Of a DNA stretch of 64,000 nucleotides, positions 1 to 12,179 are shown one piece after another. Every line of letters begins with the position of its first letter. The stretch's first letter is position 1. Source of the DNA: Phorcus lineatus (lineage: Eukaryota > Mollusca > Gastropoda > Trochida > Trochidae); contig OV121081.1 of NCBI GenBank assembly GCA_921293015.1, positions 77,641,022 through 77,705,021 of the forward strand. The letters run 5' to 3'. The notes beneath the pieces are model-generated. The model was not told the origin of the DNA. It did not search any database and was given only the letters and a program-made list of their open reading frames with translations. The position numbers were made by a program, and so were the translations under genes.

Positions 1-639
1 TTAATAATATATATTTTCCCGGGGCAAATGAAGAAAGGCACGTATCTATCGATTAACGTTTTTGGCATGAAATATTAACCTTATAGGGGTAATTATTATA
101 TATTATTAGATATTTCATTATGTGACACTTCTGTCAGCCTTTTGGTATCACAATTCATTTTAATGACTAATATATATATACATATCTCAAGTATTAAGAG
201 GAACAAATTATCCAATGTTTTGTAAGCCTTTTCAAGGATGTTGTCAATGTTGACAAAATAATTGCACGTAAAAACAATACTCCGCCATCAGTCCATGTTA
301 AATGAAGAGCTCTGACTTATGCCTATGTTTTATCTGCTATTCAAACAGCAACCCAAGTGGTTCGACATTGAATGTAATCAACTTAAGATACATCGATAAG
401 CTTCTTAATAAATTTAGGAAAACAAATTTTTCTGTATATTGTTAAAAATAACTAGATATTCCAAAATGTTTGTCAAGATAAAAAGGCAAAGTATAAACAA
501 ATGTAACTTGATGATACCATCTATGTTTTTAAAGAAAAGAATTGTACACGATTTTGTTTGTTTAACAGTTTAACGTTATTGTCATAATACTCTTAATGAA
601 AAGCAGGGTATTGTACCGCAATCCTTGTATGAGTATATT

Positions 640-1206
640 ATTTAGCTTCTAAATCCAGATGTGACCATAAGTATTGAATTTGATGTTCTTGTAAATAGAT
701 TCCTTTCAAACCACAATGTTGAAGTGTGTGAGTACTGTAAATAGAGTAAAAATGAAATGGCAACATTTATCACTGACCAGGACATTTGGCAAGCGATAAA
801 TAATCTTAAGAAAAGTTCCAGGGGAGCACACTCCAAGGTGTGCTCCATTATTCTACCACTGTTCAATAAATGATTTAACAGAGTTTTTGAAACAGGATCA
901 TTTTTGAACATCTTGCAATGTAGAATTGATATTACCTGTCATTAAAGCTTGGTCTAAATCTGACCCAGGTAACTATCGAGGAATCGCAAAACTTGGTGTA
1001 ATCATTAAGGTATTCCTGACGATCATACATGACAAAATATTTGCTTTCGATTCCGTTAATAGGAATATATTAATATATTTGTTATTTGTAGATGTAAGAA
1101 ATTATCAATGATTGATGTATTTAACACTTCGTGTGCTGTCAACGGTTCTTTTTATTTCAATTATTAATGAACTTGTAAATGATATGGTATCAGTAACTTG
1201 TGGTAT
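640..1206 (+). pseudogene. Decayed LINE reverse transcriptase, 5' part
   Basis: Translation in shifting frames gives pieces in the order of a non-LTR reverse transcriptase. First comes ITDQDIWQAINNLKKSS with a following LFNK-FNRVFETGSF (the 'AI..LK..K....LF..IF..G.FP' stretch). Then LPVIKAWSKSDPGNYRGI appears (the 'P..KKGD..DP.NYRGI' motif), followed by FAFDSVNRNIL (palm motif A, usually KAFDSVNR) and LFISIINELVNDM (usually LFSIYINDL). Stop codons and frameshifts break it, so no protein can be made. The order and spacing fit a CR1/RTE-like element; the exact clade is not determined. The 3' part resumes at 1778 after an inserted element. Confidence 0.75.
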
Positions 1207-1210
1207 ATAT

Positions 1211-1773
1211 GTAAGACTCGAATCCATGGCAGGCCTCAAATCTGTGGCGGATTTCCAAATCTATGGCAGATTTTTCGAATGCCTGACATTTGTACCTTTT
1301 TTGGAATTGTTCTGCGATGATTAACCAAACCTAACGCTAGACAAACTTACCCTAAAATTCGTCGACAGGAATCCAAGGGTTACAAAAGATAGTCTTTCAA
1401 TATCTTTGGGCTAAAGAAGACGGACTCACCGAGGGCTAAAAAGATCCTACAAAATAAACACAATTGATGTTGCATGAAGCCGCAAATGTCTTATTTACAT
1501 GTAAGGTATTGTTTAATGTATTTTCGTAATTGGGATATGGACTCTTATTATTTGGTCCTTATCCGTTTGCAATATCTCTCTGTGACTTCCCTAACTACAT
1601 GTATTTCTCTAGCGACGCATTTTGGGCCTTACGACGGGAACAGTTAGCTATTATGACGTCATCGCACAATGACATCACTTAGCATTACGTCATGAAACAG
1701 TCTAACAATCAAACAAGCCACACATAAGGAAATCCGCCATAGATTAGAAACCCGCCACAGATCTGAGTCCTAC
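1211..1773. mobile_element. Non-autonomous TIR element (MITE-like) inserted in the LINE
   Basis: The ends are inverted copies: GTAAGACTC at 1211-1219 and GAGTCCTAC at 1765-1773. The similarity runs on inward through repeated motifs of the form AATCTRTGGCRG. Three lie at the left end (1221, 1239, 1258) and two inverted ones at the right end (1734-1745, 1752-1763), spaced 18-19 bp. ATAT flanks both ends (1207-1210, 1774-1777) and may be the target duplication. The LINE reading frames resume on the far side, so the boundaries are supported twice. The interior has no transposase frame. It contains a CRE-like TGACGTCA at 1654-1661. The transposon superfamily is not known to me. Confidence 0.75.
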
Positions 1774-1777
1774 ATAT

Positions 1778-2064
1778 TTATTGATGAATCTTTAAAGTCA
1801 TTATCATAACTGCCATCCGGAAATGATCTAGAAATAGTTACCGATAGCGTTGTGAATCTGCAGAATGAAATTGATGTTCTAGTAACAAGCTGTGAGAAAT
1901 GGGAACTGGTAATAAATTCTAAACTAAAGTCGTAGTCTTCACAAAAGGTGGATCTCTATCACAGTGGAGAATGGTTTATCAAAGGCGAAACGATAGAAAT
2001 AAATTCATACAAAAATATCTAGTACTGTCTTTTCCTGCAGGAACATGTTTACTAAAGTACTTCT
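1778..2064 (+). pseudogene. Decayed LINE reverse transcriptase, 3' part
   Basis: This continues the fragment at 640-1206 after the insertion. FIDES at about 1779 stands where the catalytic Y/FADD box would be, with the aspartates partly lost. Then LQNEIDVLVTSCEKWELVIN and VFTKGGSLSQW follow, matching the 'L...L..L..YC..W.L.IN..KTKVVVF.KGG' stretch after the FADD box of LINE reverse transcriptases. Stops and frameshifts interrupt it. I see no clear continuation past about 2064 and no poly-A or satellite tail. Confidence 0.7.
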
Positions 2065-5000
2065 TAATGAATTTCAAGCAACAATATCCCCATCAGCTTT
2101 CGTATGACTAGCCTCACATAGTCTTCCAGAAAGGTCATCCTGTCGTGACCCGAAGAAACTCTTGTGGACATAATATCGAATATATCTTCAACAAAAACGA
2201 CAACTTTACAATAAATAATTGAAATATGAAAATATATGTGAATCGCGTTACTTTGACTAACCAATTCAAATCTGACTCTATGCTTACTTCATAAACATTT
2301 AAAATTCTCTAGTTGCATTTTTTAATATCTTAGAAATGGCCAACATACTCATGCAAAGTGAAAGATGTCTTGTCTGTATTTATCAGTGAATCTGTCACAG
2401 TCTCTGTCTGAGGTGACAAAAAGTGAAAAAAAAACATTGTCTGCTGATAAGTTTCCTGATCCACTGGATACATAGATAGTACAGATTTACTTCGCCATTT
2501 GTTTAGCAAGGACTTGGAGGCAATAAATAAGCCTTTGTGTTAGGAACAATTTTGTTAATTTGTAAATTCTTTCATACCTATCAGCTATCTTTAAAACATA
2601 TGGTGGATTTAAATCGAATTCTCTTTAAATAAACTGAGTACTCAATGCATCGACTCAAAATTCAATGTTCTTTTTAAGTATTATACAAGGAGGTCACCTT
2701 GCAATTGAAATGGTCGTGTTTCTGTCAGTTTTTCAAGTGCAAATGTCCTTCATAACAACAATGTTACAATAATAGACTAGAATGTGTTTCCCGTCTAAAG
2801 ATTTAGAGTATTCAGTGTTGATTTTGTCGTAGAGCGTCATTTGCAAAAGGAATAATATTGGCCTTTGGTAATTTTATTCACAATACTAATGTTTTCTGGC
2901 CATGATTTATGCAACACTGGGATCAAAAATAAAAAATCTAGATTATCTTATAAAAATGTCAATTTTGCATCATACATAATATAGTTAACCCATGTTGTTT
3001 TATTGACCACAATGTTTTTGAAAATGTGTTGAAATATCTAAATAATATCGCCGGACAACTAGAAGGGACTCCGGTTGGCTATATACGATATATCAGAGAG
3101 CTTCAAGATTCAGATTGATTGATTTTTTCCTGACATGACACACAATTCTCATTGTTATCAGTACACGTAATTATTCACGTAAATAGTCCTGACAACAACA
3201 TTTAACATTGTAACTGGTTGGTCTCACAACATCAATATAATAATTTTTACATTAGAAAAATATCAAGATAAGTGCATTAATTTCCAAGATTCCCATTTCG
3301 TTAATCCCCATGTATTATGAATAAATCAACTTTATATATGTTATGGTATCACAGAAAACTATTTGGCTACATCAGAAACTTTGAAATATCATCTGTCAAT
3401 TAGAAAGTAGAGAACATAGTTGAATCTGAAGTCTTGTTTTATTTTAATTTCAGCAATCAGCGTCACATCGTATGCTATAAGCAATCTATGGATGATATTT
3501 GACAGCATATTACAGGAAGAATTGTTCTCTATCGGCAAAACCAATATCGGAAACAGAAACGGCCGCTGCGTACTATCGTGTACCAAACCATGAAACAATG
3601 TCCGACAGTGGGTTTGGTATGTACCACATATTAACGTATTTCATTCAATATTTGTGTTCGGGTTAGAATCTCATAAGAACACAAGGATTAGATAACCCCT
3701 GAAGACTGATATATGGGTCTAGGAATATAGAACAATGGCCAGCACATCTCTAGTACCAATCAATACGCTGTAGGTCAACTGCTATTTAGCTTGAGTGTTT
3801 GTTCTTACGCACATCGGGACATTTGCAGCTAGAAATAGGGACTCATAAATCATTGTGGGGCAGTTCAGAGACTGAAGGGCATATTTCAAAGTGACTGACA
3901 TCCTGGACACACTTAAAGGCTATTGGTGATCTGCTTAATGTTACTGATCCAATCCTGACTAGCTATGAGATTTATACGGAGAATCGTTGAACTATAGACA
4001 TTCAAAGCATTGTGGAAGGATCATTTTTGGTTGAAAACCAATTGGTTTGAACTGTAAAGTTAATATATATTCCAAATACTTTGCATTATAAGGTAGTTAT
4101 GAAAAAGTTTATATTTACGTATCTGTAAGAAACTTAGCAGTGTCGATTAACTATATATCGTCAGTTATATAATACAATATGTTATGGTTATATTTATTGA
4201 ATTTTATTGAATTATTTGAGACATATGTGATCGAATTTAAGCTTGCTATTTAGTTTCAATCAATTGTAGAGAGACAAGACGACGAAGAATTAAGTTATAA
4301 AGATTGGCAATTTTATAAATGGACAGTTGGTGAACGTTCGTTAGTTAGCAGAGGTTATAGTATTGACGTCTAAACTAACTAAACTACTTTATATCTGCAC
4401 TACAAAACAATCAATGCCAGCCATATTTCTTTATTTATGGTTAATCGTCCTATTTCTGTAGAAAGAATCCTAAATTGTATACATATATCTTATTGAAGAA
4501 ATGTTCAACTAAATAATTGTAGATTACTAAGTACATCAACTATTTAGCATTTCAAAATTATTATTTCAAAGAATCCAACTCTAAACGGAAATCCGAAGCT
4601 TGGTCAGTTAAGCCGTATGTGTTGTTAACATTCATTTGATTTAAATTTTGGCAAAGTCCTGTTTTTAAAAGCAATTATTTCCTACAAGTTTCCCCTCTAA
4701 CCTTTCTTCCCTTTATATTATTCGTTTTGACCTTGATCAATGAGTTACAAAATACTAGAAACAAAGTGAATGAATTTGGAATAGGCAATGATTAGAGAAT
4801 GAATAGATATAGCTGGTGACAAATCCATCCCTAATGTAAATTTAAGAATTTCCACTATCAATATCAGTTTACATGTAATTCACTCGCCTTATATTCCCTC
4901 AAAAATGGAAATTCTGAAATATGCAAATAGCAGCATCCAAGGTTATCGATGTAGCCATTGAATTCTTCTTACCAGTTAGCTGCTGTAGAATATGTAATAT

Positions 5001-6240
5001 TTGGCATTTAAAATTCTCTTATTCATATTTAATTTCTTTATTAATAGATTAGAGATTAGTCCCAAACGCACGTGTTGAAACCATTAATCTGTCATTTTGA
5101 ATCTCGAAGAGTCTGTGCGTAACATACCATAATAATTCATATTGCAGTTGAAGTCTTATGGTTGACTCATAGTAATCAGTAATTCTCTCAAGTAAAATGA
5201 ATAATGTATAATCATAAAAGTACTTAAATTACCAGCCAGTACAAGATTTCTGAAGTTTTAATGATCTTTGAATATGTATGTATCTGTTCTATTCAGAAAT
5301 CGGTGTACATTGTCATATTCGAAACATGTGTTACATGCATTTATTTGAACACGTGTTGTTGATTTCTATGCTGACTTTCGTACACAGGGATTTTGTTATT
5401 CCGGAACATGTTCCAGACAATTAGACAGTTTTAAAAGGTTCATTTCTGATCGTGTTTGGCATATTGTTGATTTGGTAAATTCAACTTTTAATTTGTTTGT
5501 TTGTTAAGCGGCCCTCAGAGGCCACATATTGATGCATTTTTAGTGACATTCTTTAACTGTACTCAGCAATAGACACAGACAAAATTCGTAACTCAGGAGT
5601 ACACCAAGTTGACACAGGAGTCAATTTTTGAGCAAACGATCTGAGTTTTTATATTATAAATTTAAATATATAGCTGCTAATCTATTGACATAAAATAAAT
5701 TCAAAATAAAACAGACGAATATTTCTTAAAATTGATATGAAACAATCATCTTTGCTCTCAATTTTCGCTTAATTAATGACAAAGTGTTTGGTTTATAATT
5801 AATTTGACAAAAATGTTCCTTAACAATGGTAAATTTGGTTTTGTAAACCGAGTCATTGTAGTGACCAATTTTTTCACCTTTTGCAATACTATAGGGGATC
5901 TTGTGAATATGGATAGTCCAAAACAATAGTATTTTTTACCTTTTATCTCTCATGTTGTCAAGCTGTTGTCATTGGTAACAGATTACCTGTTCCTGATAGA
6001 GCATTGGTGTTCTGTTCTGTTTGTCTAGTTTTGATTGTCTGCCGATATCCCGGAAAGTAAATCATTTTTCCACTTAATTCGCCAGGATTAGTCGGTTTCG
6101 TCTGGATATTCAAAGAGATAAATAAATTAATGGACATTGTTCTGAGTCAATGAGAATTGTCTACGTATTGTCTCTATACCTTGAAGTTGTGAGTTTTGTC
6201 TAGCAAAGCTAATTTATTTGTAGGCATAAAAGGCACTATT
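2065..6240. other. Intergenic, no supported feature
   Basis: AT-rich sequence with only short chance open frames. I found no recognisable domain, RNA gene or inverted-repeat element on either strand. Confidence 0.5.
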
Positions 6241-6832
6241 GCACGCCTTTACGGTTTAAATTGGCTATGTTAAGGTTTACGAGGACTTATGCATTCACTT
6301 AAACTTTCTATCGATGCAATGAAATACTAAACATTCTTTACAATTTACCTGCAATGAACAATGAAAACGTTAAGACATCCGCTGTTGTTAACTGTGCACA
6401 AAACGGATAGATTATTGCCACTTGGAAACGGCTGAACTAGTATTGTGTGCAGCTATTGAATTTACCTAAACTCTGAACTGAGAACAAATTATGAAATATG
6501 TTTTATGGAAGCAATGTTGTAAATTATCCGATTTAATGACACAGTATTAGCATTGTTATTAGATTGACCAATAACGGCTGCCGTTTCCGCTTTTCTGGTT
6601 ATGAGCAAAATTTTGATATTTCCGATATCGTAGTTCATGCGGATTTAATGTAACGTAACATTAAATACTTCTGGCCTTTAAATATCCACTTTACTACCTG
6701 AATACGTTAATATATGTTAAATAACTTACGAGGTAGATTACTTGAGTGAGGATAGTGAGTAATATCGAGAGATATGCAGTATCTGTGCATTCGTTGTGTT
6801 TACGAAATATTGGCGTGAACTAGTGCGTTTAA
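6241..6832. repeat. Dispersed repeat, copy 1 of 2
   Basis: This matches 37018-37584 in the same orientation over almost its whole length, from GCACGCCTTTACGGTTTAAA to the shared CTAGTGYGTTTAA. Differences are point changes and a few indels; copy 1 carries about 45 extra bases near 6605-6650. Similarity stops abruptly at both ends, which suggests a mobile element or a discrete duplication. I see no convincing terminal inverted repeats, no LTR ends and no coding frame, so the class is open. Confidence 0.8.
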
Positions 6833-7224
6833 GTGTAGCTTTTAAGCCTTTATTTACAACAAAACATACAGAAAAGCTTTAAAACGATGAAAGCAACTAT
6901 CACGGAGCTTGATATTGTTTTAGTGTTCAGATAAGGATAATATTTACCACAACTATTTTTTTCTTTGGAAAACTAGAACAAACACAAAGTTAACGATGTA
7001 AAATCGTTTGCAAACTACATTCACTTTAGACATCGATTACATTGTCAAGACAAGCCTCTTGCAAATACCAGTCATCTTTGAGTTGTTAAAGGGACTGAGA
7101 CAATACAGACATCGATCAAATACATAATGTCGTATGTTATATCACGTGGTTGAGAAACGTGCCATCCTTAGAATGAACAATAAAACATTACTATATTTTG
7201 GATCCCTTTGTCTGCAATTATGTA

Positions 7225-7335
7225 CATTCTTGTACTCTCGGGTCAAGTTCCTCGCAGGATTCGAACCCAGAGCCTCCGAGTCTGACAACACCATCAACAC
7301 CATCCCAGCAGTAAGTGGTGGTCGAGCTGGTTAGA
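7225..7335 (-). repeat. tRNA/SINE-like fragment
   Basis: The minus strand has a perfect RNA polymerase III B-box, GGTTCGAATCC (plus-strand 7257-7267), within CTCTGGGTTCGAATCCTGCG, as in tRNA-derived SINE heads. An A-box-like TGGTCGAGCTGG lies close by but on the plus strand (about 7318-7329), so no single strand carries a proper A/B pair. It is best read as a scrambled or truncated SINE head and not as a tRNA gene. Confidence 0.4.
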
Positions 7336-7339
7336 TGCT

Positions 7340-7790
7340 AGAACCGTCAGTACTGCCGGTGTTGCAGACAGTGTGATCCTAAAAATAACAATGTTATGTC
7401 TTTTAAAACAAGTTAGGGTTGAGCAGATTTGAATTTGGCGAATTGCATTAAACATTGAATATCCATACAAACGTCTTAACCAATGTAACACATACATTGT
7501 TTTTGCAGGTTTTATTATTGATTGAACTTGTCCGTTGTGCACTAAATATTGCTGTAAAGATTGATTATAGAGATCAGTCAGTGCTGGAGGTATTGCAGAC
7601 AACCCGATCCCAAATATAACAATGTTACGTCTTGTTGTATTTAGTGTTTTAATGAAGTAGGGTTGACAAAATTGCATTAGTTGTTAATTATTTCCATTCC
7701 CGTTTTGTTATCAAAAAATAAACGTCTGAACCAATGAAACACAAAATATTGTATTTGCAGGTTTCTTTTTTGATTTAACGACAAACTGCT
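7340..7790. repeat. Two diverged tandem units of about 220 bp
   Basis: Unit 1 (about 7340-7555) and unit 2 (about 7565-7790) share the same run of landmarks: CAGT-CTG-GGT-TTGCAGACA, TAACAATGTTA-GTCTT, AGGGTTGA, AACGTCT-AACCAATG-AACACA, and TTGCAGGTTT. The TTGCAG/GTTT at the end of each unit (about 7509 and 7760) looks like a 3' splice acceptor, but no exon follows. The two copies also make a repeated stretch in one minus-strand open frame, which is a by-product of the DNA repeat. Confidence 0.65.
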
Positions 7791-7799
7791 TTAAAGATC

Positions 7800-10135
7800 T
7801 CGCTAACAACGTTATTCCTTTCATAATAATTTTTTTTTTAATATTCATCAACATATGATCACTTTAATACGGAGAACATATTTTACAATGGTTAAATTTC
7901 AAATGATGCTATCATAAACTTTGTCAACAATCCTAAATGAAACTATATATTTATATAATTATGACCATAACGAGACTTTTGTGAGGTGTCATTAGAATTG
8001 TTTTTGTATAGGAATGTATGTAATGATTGTTGTTTTTTAATACATGTACATCTTAATGTATAATATGTACTTAAAGGTATCAGATACCAAAATACATGTT
8101 CATTTAAGTATGAATTATTGAAAGCAACATGATTTTCTTCTTTGAGCATGCGAGTTTTTAAGTAATACATCAACTTAAAATTCTAATTTTTTTTTTCTTA
8201 CATCGTTGTTGAAACATTAGAATTAATATTACATATTGCCTAAACAGATATATTGTCAGAATAATTCTGTCACAATTTTTATCAATATATCTAGGAGATA
8301 GATTTCAACAGTGATGAAGGCACTGTGACTTTAATTTAGTAACCAGTGCGATAGACATAGATTTCCCCCCAAAATCCCTGTATGTCTATCAATATTATGC
8401 TACAGTCAAGATCAGATAAAAAACAAAGGTCAAAATTGAAAAAAGATTGTTTTGTCCTTTTCATGTCAAATCCAACAGCTTGGAATAAGAAGGAAGGATG
8501 CCATATATGCCTCAATACTTACAAGATTACTACAAGAAACGAGTAATCGTAAAAGCTGTAAGAAAGATTACAACACTTTGTATATATTCTCTTGTTATGT
8601 CATCCAAGGATCATTATCTTTAATAGATCTCAGTATTTCAGAGGCAATCATATAGTGAAATAATCACTTCCATAATTTGTCAAGGAGATGGAGGGTCAGA
8701 AACATGCATTACAATGTATTAACATATCTTACATACCACGCTCTGGCTAGATGCCATCATGATAAACTTGAAAATCAAATTCGAATTTAAAAAAGATCGA
8801 AGTTAAAATTTACATTACACGCCAACGATAAGAGAATATAAAGGTTGCAATAGCAATTAAGAAGAAGAGCCTCAACCTTTTAGATAGCTGAGGGCACGCG
8901 ATTCGCAAACCAAAATTAAAATTCCTTGATAGGAACTTTTTTTACTTACTATAATAGAAGTGACTGTTAAAAAAAGAATTGTTTGAAACAATTTATCGAG
9001 GTTATATACCAAAATGTTGCATGTTGCCCCCAAGCCGCAGAAATAGATACCATAATTTTGCATTGAGTAAACGTCATACAGCTACCAATGACAAGATGGC
9101 TACCTGTTAAGGCCATTTATCTAATTTACTTACGAGGTATTGGATGTTCATAGAAACAATTTATTTGGTATGAAGCACATTACAATCCGCGGTGATGGCC
9201 GTTAATATCAGCCCTTAATCTCCTTACACACCGCGATGCCATAACAGTATTTCATATATAGCTCTCTGTATGACAAAAGGTTTCAATAATTGCAGTTACT
9301 CTGTCTTCATACGTGACATGCCCATTTATCTTCGTTGTTTGGTTATTTATTTCCGAAAGACAGATCGCAATAACAGTCTCGCGTTTATCAAATAACATGG
9401 AGATAAAAACAATCGCTGCACATTGACAATCATTTTGAAAATAATTTGTTGAGTCATCAAGATGGTGTTTTTTAGTTTCAAAATAACCCTACTGAAACAT
9501 AATGTTATGATTATATTTCTGCTGCCATATAGAATGTCAAGTCAAAAATAAGTTAAATGAACATTGTGTGTCATCTTTTTGAAATCAGCTATACTCACTT
9601 ACACGAGCTGTCGATAGTAACTTCAAATACAAACATTAATCCCTCAGTGCTTCTGTGTCTAGATAGATATAGCCAAATGAACGCGATTGCAGCAAGCTAA
9701 CTTTATTTTCACCGGCTACCTACTTGATGTTGAAGTTATTGATTGGGGTCTGTAGGAACGTTCTTGAGTCATTCACCCTGTCCTGATTGTAATGAATGTG
9801 CAACATTACAGAAGCATTTTCCTGATAATGTTTTTGTTTTCCAGTCTTTATACATTAAGGTATAAATGATTAACTTGATGAGGATCAGACATTGTCGTGC
9901 AGACCAATGCTAGAAGCTATATACTAGATATAGAATGTTGAATGTATTCAGTGAATAGTAGTGATTTCAAAGATCTCATCATTCCACCATATAGTCATCT
10001 ATCTAGACAAAATCTCTGTTGAAATAACAGCAGACATATATAACAAGATGTTAAGTATAAGACTTTTCTAAATGGTAATATCTGCTGGTCTATAACATCT
10101 TAACTGCTGCCAATGTGGAAACTAAAGAGCGATCA
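7800..10135. other. Intergenic; one short hairpin
   Basis: No gene or transposon is recognised. A 10-bp perfect inverted repeat, GATAGACATA at 8350-8359 and TATGTCTATC at 8381-8390, encloses a C-rich loop. Its significance is unclear. Confidence 0.45.
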
Positions 10136-10139
10136 TTCG

Positions 10140-10310
10140 TAATGGACTGTATCAGTTTAAGTTTTAGGACACTACCGTTACGGTTGGTAGGCACTAGATA
10201 TAAGTGTTGTAGGTAACATAGAGCACCGAATGTGATCCCTTAGGTAACCTTATATACATAAATGTATCAATTTGAGGACGTTTGAGACGATTTGCCAATG
10301 TCAAGTGCAC
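10140..10310 (-). repeat. Inverted match to 50961-51130
   Basis: The reverse complement of this segment aligns with 50961-51130. Shared landmarks are CACTTGA-ATTG-CAAATCGTCT--AACGTCCTCAAAT-GAT, then CATTC-GTGCTCTAT, then a TAGYGCC word, in the same order. It is an old, diverged duplicate in opposite orientation. Together with 12115-12170 and 17155-17290 it suggests a scattered inverted third copy of the block at 47.4-51.1 kb. Confidence 0.65.
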
Positions 10311-10859
10311 AGCGATACAAAGCTATGCATCAGTGAATTTTAAATTCGATCTGTCTCTGCCCGAGATGTTTTCATTTGAAACCATGGCAAAATATATTAG
10401 CCTCGTTATAGTAGACAAATTATTAAATACCATAGAAATTTAATCGTCTTAATATTTCATCGCCTTTGCAATGTGCAACTTTATACACAATGATATTTCA
10501 ATAAAGCCTTCGATTTTGTCTTGGTATTGTTGGCGAGTTGGTTAGTTGTTGCTACGGTCAGTCCTGGGGATGTTGCCTGACTGTTAGGATTCCCAAACGG
10601 AACAAGTACAAGATTCTTTAAAATTGACGATAGTGTGCTTCAAAATACAAAATATTTGATGCGGAAACTCAGTTTAACAAATGTTATAGGTTAAGTAGCA
10701 GTATTATGCTCTAACACTAACACTAAGAAAAGGCAATGTCCTTATTGTTTCCATGGAAAAATAATTGAAAACAAGCATAAACTCCCATAGGCAAATCTTC
10801 ATGGTATAGGGATGCAGCATACCAAATTTACTTTTGGACGAATGGTTTTAGTATTGTTC

Positions 10860-10910
10860 TCCATAAACCGACGCAAACGCCAACGCCATGGAAGACGCCG
10901 ACGGAAATGC
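10860..10910. repeat. Degenerate GACGCC-type repeat
   Basis: A GC-rich run of imperfect six-base units (GACGCAAACGCCAACGCC, then GACGCCGACGG) in otherwise AT-rich sequence. It makes overlapping basic (plus) and Ser/Ala-rich (minus) open frames. Such runs are common in invertebrate repeats, so I read it as repeat-derived and not as coding. Confidence 0.4.
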
Positions 10911-11745
10911 ACTATATTTCTCCCGATCATTTGGGGACATAATAAACGACCGGCCAAATCCAAAACAGTTGCTATTATCAAATCTTGTTTCGTCAAACAT
11001 ATTTGAGCTTGCCGATTGCCCTTTAAGATAAACAGACGTAGAAGACACAAATGTGACTATTCTGTCTTGTTTTGTTTGCTATTCAGTTTGGATTGATCAT
11101 TTATTCAAAACATAACATATATGTAAATGATTACATCGCTTTTGTTTCATGCGAGGATTAACATTTTATACAAAGTGTATGGAAAGCCTGATGTTTTAGA
11201 AAAAACCTACTAAAAGAAGAAAGAAGATTTTGTTATTTATGGTATTTTACTTCATTTGGGAGATGTGTTAGATATCTTAGGTAAGATGCGAAAACAAATT
11301 ATTTTAAACTTACATCTGGCACCTTATCACATCTTACCACATTTATTTGGCTCTTTTGAGTTTCCTCGAAGGAACTATTCACCGAATGCCTCATTTATTT
11401 TATTTTGTGGAATCTCTAATCGAATATCTAGCATTTCCTTCTCAATGCACTTATCCTTGATCATCCCTTTGTGAATAGACTCCGTTTTTTTAAAGTCCGT
11501 TTGAATTGTTTGTTATCTAACGTCATAATGTTTGTGTGCACACCATGCAATAAACATCCGAGTTAAGATAAAATAACGACCATTGAGGAAAAAGAAATGC
11601 AGACATAATGCAAATAACCACATAAAGAGTGTTTTATGAGTATACCCTGAAGTCTTCAAATATAAACATATATGGTTAAATAATCTTGGGCCTTGTCAAG
11701 CATTTTCATGAAATCTTGAATATCTAGTATTAATTTTGTTACCGT

Positions 11746-11832
11746 AATTCACGACGTTTCGGGGTAAATGCTTACACCTTCATCATCCAACTTATTGAAG
11801 GAGCAAGCATATGTTCCGAAACGTAGTGAATT
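11746..11832. repeat. Long imperfect palindrome with GTTTCGG/CCGAAAC arms
   Basis: Left arm 11746-11782 and right arm 11796-11832 are inverted copies over about 37 bases, sharing AATTCAC-ACGTTTCGG--TA-ATGCTT-C-CCTTCA. A loop of about 13 bases separates them. Each arm, read outward from the loop, has the pattern TGAAGG...CCGAAACGT. That resembles tails of some retroelements and, loosely, a hammerhead ribozyme core. The element type is not established. Confidence 0.6.
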
Positions 11833-12114
11833 CCACAATGAAGAAGTTGTTATCCAGAAAATCTAATCTTCCACATGTATATCACTTCTCGATGCCCTTC
11901 AAAGGCCAAATTATCCTTGTGATTTTAAAGCATTGCACTTCCACCGGAAGGAGGGAATTATTCTCCATGTTGTACAGGCCTTGGAAGTAAATGCCTCCTT
12001 CGAGAATCTTCATAGAATGTGTGACCAAAGTTGCGAGTGAACTTCAAATGGCCAACTTTGTAGTCACTAACTTTAATCAAAGAGGAAAGCCTTTGTAGTG
12101 TACCAAAGCGGAAA

Positions 12115-12170
12115 GTCATGACTAAGACTAAGCAGACAGCTGTATGATTTTAGATATTGATTGGTAATGA
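12115..12170 (-). repeat. Short inverted match to about 50090-50150
   Basis: AAGACTAARCAGA followed by TTTTAGATATTGATTG-YA-TG is shared with the reverse complement of the 50.1 kb region, part of the tandemly duplicated block. It is short, so it is weaker evidence alone, but its order fits the other inverted matches. Confidence 0.45.
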
Positions 12171-12179
12171 AAAGTTCAC

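Noticed and set aside
7294..7677. 127-codon minus-strand open frame with an internal repeat
   Set aside because: The repeated peptide follows directly from the tandem DNA units, and the frame runs into a SINE-like fragment.
10799..11050. Three overlapping basic or Ser/Ala-rich open frames
   Set aside because: All derive from a degenerate GACGCC-type repeat.
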